DNA of 11,426 nucleotides from Anaerolineae bacterium (lineage in GTDB: Bacteria > Chloroflexota > Anaerolineae > Promineifilales > Promineifilaceae): contig JANQSK010000126.1 in the NCBI GenBank assembly GCA_028284105.1, forward strand, positions 1 to 11,426. The letters run 5' to 3'. The translations under genes were made by a program, and so were the position numbers. The number at the start of each line of letters is the position of its first letter. The stretch's first letter is position 1. The notes under the pieces are model-generated. The model was not told the DNA's origin, made no database searches, and saw nothing but the letters and a program-made list of their open reading frames with translations. Below are positions 6,853 through 11,426 of the stretch, piece by piece.

Positions 6853-7702
6853 TGGTAAGCTCCTTTATCTGATACAAGATTTCTTTTTCCATCGGCCCTA
6901 ATGGGGTATGAACCATAAGAAGAGTTTGAAGCTGGTTTTTGACATTGTTTAACTTCTGAATAACAGTTTGTTCATCGGACATAACTAGATTCGGTTGGGA
7001 TTGGGATTTCTGCTTTTTGGCAGCTCTTCGAAGATTGTCTTTGGTGAACTTCACCTCGGCCCCTTCGTCTACTCGTGACTCAATTTCTGCCAATACGGCC
7101 GTTTGCTTTGAATGTGGAACGTGACGGATGGTTTCAAATGCCTTGAGGCTCATGTTTCCTTTTGCCACAGCCTTTCGAACATGGGTATCTGCTTTGAACA
7201 AATCAACCAGTAGTTTGACGGTTCGGTCCGTTTTGTAGCCCATCATCCGAGCAATTTGGATGGTTGTTTTTCCTTGTTGAAGCTTTTGATGAATGGCGTA
7301 AGCTAAGCCGCCAATGATGAGACCTTCTTTATCTAGAATGAGGTAGGGGAAGTTTTGTCTCACATTTGAAATGAGCATGTGATCCAGGGTGTCTAACTCT
7401 CCGACTAAATTGACCAAGATATAGGGCAGGGGGATATCAAGTTTTCGGGCCACTATTGTGCGGCGATGCCCGTCTATACAAGTGAGCTCTCCATTCACAA
7501 TTTTGAGCTCCACTGGCTTTAAAATCTGGTTACCAGCTTCCACAATAGAGGCTTGAAGTCCAGAGGTGTCTCTGATTTGCCCCCGGATATTGAGGTAATG
7601 TCCATCGGGACGTTTTTCAAAGACCACTTGATTTGGATCGCAATATTGAACTTGCTGAACAAATTCTTGGGTCTCATTTTGAGGCCTGAGTAGTTGCTGC
7701 AT
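6845..7702 (-). CDS. ParB/Srx-like nuclease-fold and HTH protein
   Basis: 285 residues. Residues 38-115 carry the ParB/sulfiredoxin-like core: an ILKPVELKIVNGEL strand region, then the CIDGHRRTIVARKL box (75-88) equivalent to the GxRR nucleotide-binding motif of ParB N-terminal domains, then ISNVRQN (111-117). Residues 125-170 form the ParB-type helix-turn-helix (KTTIQIARMMGYKTDRTVK). A helical region and a basic linker (RRAAKKQK, 225-232) follow, and the C-terminus (245-285) may dimerise. Full ParB proteins have the same order and similar length, so this could bind a centromere-like DNA site and use CTP. Many ParB-like proteins in accessory elements instead act as regulators or nucleases, and no ParA is visible. 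AAAGGAA lies about 7 bases upstream of the ATG. It is first in a two-gene operon, with a hairpin immediately upstream and a cluster of CGGCCG palindromes around it. Confidence 0.83.
   Translation of the reverse strand: MQQLLRPQNETQEFVQQVQYCDPNQVVFEKRPDGHYLNIRGQIRDTSGLQASIVEAGNQILKPVELKIVNGELTCIDGHRRTIVARKLDIPLPYILVNLVGELDTLDHMLISNVRQNFPYLILDKEGLIIGGLAYAIHQKLQQGKTTIQIARMMGYKTDRTVKLLVDLFKADTHVRKAVAKGNMSLKAFETIRHVPHSKQTAVLAEIESRVDEGAEVKFTKDNLRRAAKKQKSQSQPNLVMSDEQTVIQKLNNVKNQLQTLLMVHTPLGPMEKEILYQIKELTNV
7095..7102. repeat. Palindrome ACGGCCGT (copy 3)
   Basis: The 8-base core lies within the ParB-like gene, again read as Thr-Ala-Val (KQTAVLAE). On the coding strand it is preceded by CAA, as in copy 1. 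Confidence 0.6.
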
Positions 7703-7738
7703 ATTTGATTCCTTTCGATCTTGTTGGGGGTATATGCA

Positions 7739-7768
7739 AACGGCAGTTTCTTGATAGAAACTGCCGTT
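7739..7768. promoter_or_regulatory. 13-bp hairpin just upstream of the ParB-like gene
   Basis: AACGGCAGTTTC (7739-7750) and GAAACTGCCGTT (7757-7768) pair perfectly; one more T-A pair (7751/7756) gives a 13-bp stem with a 4-base loop. Read rightward, it is followed by CTTTT, a weak intrinsic terminator for any rightward transcript. Read leftward, it lies in the 5' leader of the ParB-like gene, 36 bases before the ATG, and has no T-run. Each arm contains CAAACGGC-like sequence similar to half of the ACGGCCGT palindromes, so it may instead be a binding site for the neighbouring protein. Confidence 0.6.
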
Positions 7769-7789
7769 CTTTTAAGAGGTTCGTAGATA

Positions 7790-7805
7790 AATCGCGTTAG
7801 CGATT
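7790..7805. repeat. Inverted repeat AATCGC-GTTA-GCGATT
   Basis: A perfect 6-bp dyad with a 4-base spacer lies 22 bases beyond the strong hairpin, on the side away from the ParB-like gene. It is a candidate operator or a small RNA stem; short enough that chance is possible. Confidence 0.4.
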
Positions 7806-7941
7806 GGGGGAATTATTTTAAAATGAATACGTGGGTCAATCATTTTTAGCAACCAGAGTAGAATTGATTGTGAGAAATATGGGATATCTGGGCAATTAGG
7901 ATTTGGTAAACAAAAGAAAGATAAATTTCAAATTGGAGAGA

Positions 7942-7953
7942 TAACGGCCGTTA
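7942..7953. repeat. Palindrome TAACGGCCGTTA (copy 4, intergenic)
   Basis: This is the longest member of the set, a perfect 12-base palindrome in non-coding DNA about 240 bases upstream of the ParB-like start. Being intergenic, it is not explained by codon use. It is the best candidate for a real protein-binding site. Confidence 0.65.
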
Positions 7954-8085
7954 CATTAATAGCGTAAAGTTATTGAAAGAATTTGTATGCTTTTAATAAG
8001 GGACTCGTTAAAAATATGAGGATGGATTGGACACCGTCAAATTAGCCGATAATAAAAATTTTGGGTAAATGAAGATTTATTCTTG

Positions 8086-9435
8086 CTAATCGAGATCATC
8101 CTGGACTCGTGTAATTCGAGCCAGTTGATTGGCTGTGATCTGAGCATTTTCTACTAACCCTGCCGCTTTCTCGATAGTTAAGCATTGCCGGTAAAGCAAT
8201 GCTGCTTCGCGATAATTTCCTTTGCGTAGAGCCAGTTTACCAAGATGAAATAAAGCATTTGCAACACCTATCTTGTTTCCTAACTTTTCTTGAATTGCCA
8301 ATGCAGAACTAGTCCATTTATGGGCTTGTGTAAAGTCATTTTCATCGTATGCTAGTAATCCCAATTGATGATGAGATTTAGCAATTTGCCCTTGGTTTAA
8401 CAGCATCGACCAAATCTTCAAACTTTCATGATAATAATACGCTGCCTGTTGATAATCACCTTGGTCGTGAGCAAGGATACCTAATTGATGCCATGTGCCA
8501 GCCACCCCAGCAGTATTGCCCAGTTTTTGCTCAATAGTTAGCCCCTGTTGATATAATTTCCGTGCTCGCTCAAATTCTAATTGTTCATGAGCCAACGCCC
8601 CTAATTCATGATAAGTCCGGGCCATGCTGGCTTGATCATTTCGTGCTTCGGAAATGGACAGACTTTGGAGATATAGTGTTTGGGCGGTTTCATAATCTTT
8701 TCTTGTATGAGCCAACATGCCTAATTGGTGTATAGTCCGCTCAACGCCTACTTGGTAATCAATTTCGTGACTCCTTTCAAGATTGTCTAAATATAGGCCT
8801 TGCGCTACATTGTAATCTCCCTTTAAAAAAGCTAAGTTAGCCAGTTGATGTGCCGAATCGATAATGCCAATATCATTTCCCAACGTTTGCTCCAGCGTTA
8901 AAGCCTGCCGATAAAGATGGTCTGCTTCCCCATACTCACCGCGTATTTGTGCCAAACGCCCCAGCTGATGAAATGTAGCGGCCTGTCCCTGTAGGTTATT
9001 CGCCTCATTTGCTATTTTCAACGCTTGAGTGTAAAGGACTTCTGCTTCTGGATAATTGCCCATTTCCTGCTTTACTATTCCCAAAGCTTGAGTTAAAGAG
9101 GCAGTATCCTCTGGCGCGTGTTGATCAGTAGAAATGGCAACAGCACGAGTTAGAAGCTCTACGAGCAACGCCCAATGTCCTTGCACGATGAGATAGCCAT
9201 AAATTGGGTTTCCTAATGCCCAAGCAAAACGAGTGGCTGCCTCATCGTTCTTTTTTTCTAATGCTGCTTGAATTGAAAAAGATAAATTGTCTTGTTCCGC
9301 GGCCAAAGCTGAATAATGATCTATTTCTGGCAACCGATGATTCTCGGCATGCGCTAGAAAACGAGAGATATAGCGTGCTTTCGATTTTTGTCGATAGGCA
9401 TGCCACCTCGCTGCATCGGTTTGTGATTGCCGCAT
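8086..9435 (-). CDS. TPR protein with STAND-type linker region, no NTPase
   Basis: 449 residues, soluble, with no signal peptide. Residues 8-95 match the segment that in AfsR/MalT-like STAND regulators follows the NTPase and winged helix (ARWHAYRQKSKARYISRFLAHA, AEQDNLSFSIQAAL, GHWALLVELL). From about 111 to 431 there are eight regular 40-residue TPRs (HQLGxLAxxxGDYxxAxxLYxxxLxIExxLGN), the kinesin-light-chain-like subtype, with a half repeat at the end. Only the presumed sensing and protein-binding arm is present: no Walker A or B motif occurs. The ATG is 21 bases after the stop of its upstream paralogue, and GGAG lies 14 bases before it, which is rather far. The two genes probably arose by tandem duplication and are co-transcribed. 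Likely a scaffold or regulator partner; the actual ligand is unknown. Confidence 0.88.
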   Translation of the reverse strand: MRQSQTDAARWHAYRQKSKARYISRFLAHAENHRLPEIDHYSALAAEQDNLSFSIQAALEKKNDEAATRFAWALGNPIYGYLIVQGHWALLVELLTRAVAISTDQHAPEDTASLTQALGIVKQEMGNYPEAEVLYTQALKIANEANNLQGQAATFHQLGRLAQIRGEYGEADHLYRQALTLEQTLGNDIGIIDSAHQLANLAFLKGDYNVAQGLYLDNLERSHEIDYQVGVERTIHQLGMLAHTRKDYETAQTLYLQSLSISEARNDQASMARTYHELGALAHEQLEFERARKLYQQGLTIEQKLGNTAGVAGTWHQLGILAHDQGDYQQAAYYYHESLKIWSMLLNQGQIAKSHHQLGLLAYDENDFTQAHKWTSSALAIQEKLGNKIGVANALFHLGKLALRKGNYREAALLYRQCLTIEKAAGLVENAQITANQLARITRVQDDLD

Positions 9436-9456
9436 CAGTTCGCTCTTGGCTCCTTC

Positions 9457-11043
9457 TTATTTACCAGAATTAATCTTCTCGCGAAGATGAGTCAGAATTT
9501 TTTGAGATTGTTCAAGAAAGGGCATTTCATATTCATCAAATATCTCTGTGGCTCGAGACATCATCTCAACTGCTTCTGATAACTTACCCATTTTTTCATA
9601 TAGGAGACTGAAATTGTAGGCTAGAATGCCGATTTGATGAAGAACACCCAATTCTTCATATTGGATTAAGGCATCTTGGTAAAAGGATGCTGCCTGTTCG
9701 TAGTCCTCTTCATCATCTGCCAAGCTAGCCATTTGTGCTTTGGTTGTGGCGATGCCTACCTTGTTCTTCAATGATTCTTCAATTTGCAGGCTAATTTCAA
9801 AATAGTGTCGTGCTGCTTCAAAGTCTTTTTCTGTTTGGAAAAGCAATCCCAGCTGATGGTATGTATTCGCTTGGCCGTGCAAATCATCCAGCTGCTTATG
9901 AATCGCTAAGGCCTCTTCATAATACAACAAAGCATCATTAATTTGCTGGCAATCTAATGATAAGGTTGCCAACTGGTGTAAGGAGCCTGCGATTCCGGCC
10001 TGACGGCCTAATGATTTTTCAATTTGGAGTGCTTTGTCATAAAAGGTTTGTGCCGCATCCAAATCACCAGTTTCCTGAGCAATGATTCCAAGCAGGTCAT
10101 ACGATGACGCAATAGAAGGTTGGTTGTTGAGACGTTTTGCAATGGCCAAGGCTTTCTCAGAAAGCTGTCTTGCTTCGGCATAGTTTCCTAAATCTAATGC
10201 AAGTGAACTCAGCTGGTGAAGTGAGGTGGCGATTTCATCCAAGTCATTGGATGCTTCTTTAAGGGTTAAGCTTTCCTTATAAAAATGTTGCGCCTGAGGA
10301 TAATCACCAGTTTGTTGTGCAAGGATGCCGAGGTGATGCAAGGTATAAGAAAGAGCAACTGGATCCTTCTCTCCTTGATGCCGCTCCAGATTCTCTAAAT
10401 TGAGACGCCAGGCTGTCTCATAATCCCCTGTGTCTAGTGCTAGACTCCCCAATTGATGAACAATTCGTGCGACAGCACTCTGATCATTGATCTCCTGCGC
10501 CCTTGTTAAACAGTGCATATAAAGCTGTCGAGCAGAATCATAATCTCCAAGCTGATGGGCTAAGATACCCAACTGATATTGGGTTGAGGCAACATTCTCT
10601 TCATCACCAAACTGTATGGCTTTTTGCAAAGCTTGCTCGTTCAATTGCCTTACCAGCGCATACTCACCACGTTCATAGGCAATGATTGATAAATTGTGTA
10701 AAGCAGCCAGCTCATATTCAAGGTTATCTAAATAAGTTACCATATGCAGCGCCTGTTGCCATCGCGCATATCCTTCATCCCAATATCCACGAACCATAAG
10801 CGCTCCTTCAACAGGGCCATAGACAAGGGAAATCAAACGCACTGTGTCTCGCCACTTCTCTTTCTGTTTTCCAAAATCTATCGCAAGAATAAAATTATGT
10901 CGTTCTTTTTCGAGGTGGTTGAAGTTTGTAGGTAAGGGTGCATCATGGGCCTGGGCCAAGCCCAAATAATAGCTAAAATGCCGATTTGCGACATCTTGCC
11001 GACGATTGCGCCAATATTGGTGATCGTGATTTATGTTACCCAT
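9457..11043 (-). CDS. TPR protein with STAND-type linker region, paralogue of next gene
   Basis: 528 residues, soluble. The N-terminus (9-95: YWRNRRQDVANRHFSYYLGL, LEKERHNFILAIDF, MVRGYWDEGYARW) aligns with its downstream neighbour and with the divergent gene at 11202. About ten 40-residue TPRs follow (111-510; for example HQLGSLALDTGDYETAWRLN), then a short basic tail (REKINSGK). No NTPase, DNA-binding or enzymatic motif is visible. The ATG at 11043 has AGAAGG directly against it, with no spacer, which is an unusual ribosome site; no better start was seen within the first 40 codons. It is the first gene of a two-gene leftward operon and shares a 158-base divergent intergenic region with the plus-strand paralogue. 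A role as an interaction arm for a separate partner is inference. Confidence 0.87.
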   Translation of the reverse strand: MGNINHDHQYWRNRRQDVANRHFSYYLGLAQAHDAPLPTNFNHLEKERHNFILAIDFGKQKEKWRDTVRLISLVYGPVEGALMVRGYWDEGYARWQQALHMVTYLDNLEYELAALHNLSIIAYERGEYALVRQLNEQALQKAIQFGDEENVASTQYQLGILAHQLGDYDSARQLYMHCLTRAQEINDQSAVARIVHQLGSLALDTGDYETAWRLNLENLERHQGEKDPVALSYTLHHLGILAQQTGDYPQAQHFYKESLTLKEASNDLDEIATSLHQLSSLALDLGNYAEARQLSEKALAIAKRLNNQPSIASSYDLLGIIAQETGDLDAAQTFYDKALQIEKSLGRQAGIAGSLHQLATLSLDCQQINDALLYYEEALAIHKQLDDLHGQANTYHQLGLLFQTEKDFEAARHYFEISLQIEESLKNKVGIATTKAQMASLADDEEDYEQAASFYQDALIQYEELGVLHQIGILAYNFSLLYEKMGKLSEAVEMMSRATEIFDEYEMPFLEQSQKILTHLREKINSGK

Positions 11044-11201
11044 CCTTCTAAAATATTGAACTTTTTAATTGAATATCATGTAGTAATACACGTCAGCTTC
11101 AAATGGTGATGATGTTCTCCGGAAAATGTCACGTCAGATAATCGCCATTATAGTACAATGCACTTGGAATCATAGATTTGTAAGGAGGTCACGGTACAGG
11201 A
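11044..11201. promoter_or_regulatory. Divergent promoter region with repeated CACGTCAG
   Basis: This 158-base gap separates two divergent paralogous TPR genes. The octamer CACGTCAG occurs twice in the same direction, at 11089-11096 and 11130-11137, 41 bases apart (about four helical turns). TACAAT at 11154-11159 could be the -10 of the rightward gene. AAGGAGGT at 11182-11189 is its ribosome site. The repeated octamer may be an activator or repressor site serving both directions, but with only two copies chance is not excluded. Confidence 0.45.
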
Positions 11202-11426
11202 ATGGATGCAGATTGGTGGCGACAACAACGGAACCAAGCCGCTAGACGCCATATCGAGAAATACCTCATATTGGCTGAAGATGATGGCGTTACTGTGGAA
11301 AATTTCCTCCTGAGAGCAGAGCATCGTAATGTAGAAACTGCTGCTCAACATGCCATCCGGTTGCAGCAAACGGATGAGTTACAACGATTAATTTGGGCAA
11401 TAGGGCAACCCTACGATGGCTACCTC
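11202..11426 (+). CDS. Third STAND-type linker/TPR paralogue, 3' end cut by the window
   Basis: From the ATG at 11202 the frame stays open for 75 codons to the right edge. The product begins MDADWWRQQRNQAARRH and continues IEKYLILAED, AEHRNVETAAQHAI and LIWAIGQPYDGYL. It aligns along its whole visible length with the N-termini of the two leftward TPR proteins: W-R, A-RH, YL-LA, E--N and the closing G-P--GYL are shared, and the last is nearest to GNPIYGYL of the 8086-9435 gene. A strong AAGGAGGT lies 12 bases upstream, slightly far. TPRs are expected in the missing part but cannot be seen. Orientation away from the other two suggests an inverted duplication with shared control. Confidence 0.8.
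   Translation, partial: MDADWWRQQRNQAARRHIEKYLILAEDDGVTVENFLLRAEHRNVETAAQHAIRLQQTDELQRLIWAIGQPYDGYL

Larger units (their letters stand above)
7703..8085. other. Intergenic region with hairpin, dyad and palindrome
   Basis: I see no gene in these 383 bases. They contain a strong hairpin (7739-7768), a 16-base dyad AATCGC-GTTA-GCGATT (7790-7805) and the 12-base palindrome at 7942-7953. The leftward ParB-like operon must be driven from here, and the leftward TPR operon ends at 8086. No clear promoter hexamers or T-rich terminator for the TPR operon stand out. Confidence 0.5.

Noticed and set aside
8200..10960. Repeated DNA of about 120-base period, possibly an array
   Set aside because: The period is exactly the 40-codon TPR unit of the two long genes; copies are diverged and coding, with none of the identical short repeats of a CRISPR array.

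Overview
The window reads as chromosomal or accessory DNA from a moderately AT-rich bacterium, most likely of the Chloroflexota (Anaerolineae-like). The clues are Thr/Pro-rich linkers behind membrane anchors, a short Death-like 'effector-associated' N-terminal domain on two membrane proteins, a formylglycine-generating-enzyme-fold ectodomain, and TPR proteins whose N-termini resemble the region after the NTPase of STAND regulators. This placement is inferred from protein style; no rRNA or tRNA is present.

Left block (1-5104). A three-gene minus-strand operon runs leftward: a membrane protein with an effector-associated-like domain, one TM segment and TPRs (1655-2626); a lipoprotein with FecR-like, fibronectin-like and TPR regions (405-1658); and a secreted TPR protein that runs off the left edge (1-412). 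Their ends overlap by 4 and 8 bases. Facing away across a 363-base AT-rich intergenic region is a plus-strand gene (2990-5104). It carries the same N-terminal domain, then a TM segment, an FGE-like domain lacking the catalytic cysteines, and a jelly-roll-like C-terminus. The pair looks like an envelope sensing module whose cytoplasmic tips share one adaptor domain.

Middle (5105-8085). A small membrane-anchored or secreted protein of unknown family (5373-5945) consists largely of GG[S/T]QSxIGxE decapeptide repeats between two CxxxC motifs. Its Shine-Dalgarno sequence lies inside a 14-bp inverted repeat. Convergent to it is a two-gene minus-strand operon: a ParB/Srx-like protein (6845-7702) and an unrecognised cysteine-containing protein (6031-6852). 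This segment holds every CGGCCG I found in the window (five), four of them as the 8-bp palindrome ACGGCCGT. A 13-bp-stem hairpin lies just upstream of the parB-like start.

Right block (8086-11426). Two tandem minus-strand TPR genes and a divergent plus-strand gene cut by the right edge encode three paralogues. All share an N-terminal W..R...A..RH..YL.LA region, followed in the two complete ones by regular 40-residue TPRs, with no NTPase attached. They look like free-standing STAND sensor arms.

No CRISPR array, insertion sequence, tRNA or rRNA was seen. The region as a whole resembles an accessory island rich in signalling and interaction proteins; its biological purpose is not established by the sequence.
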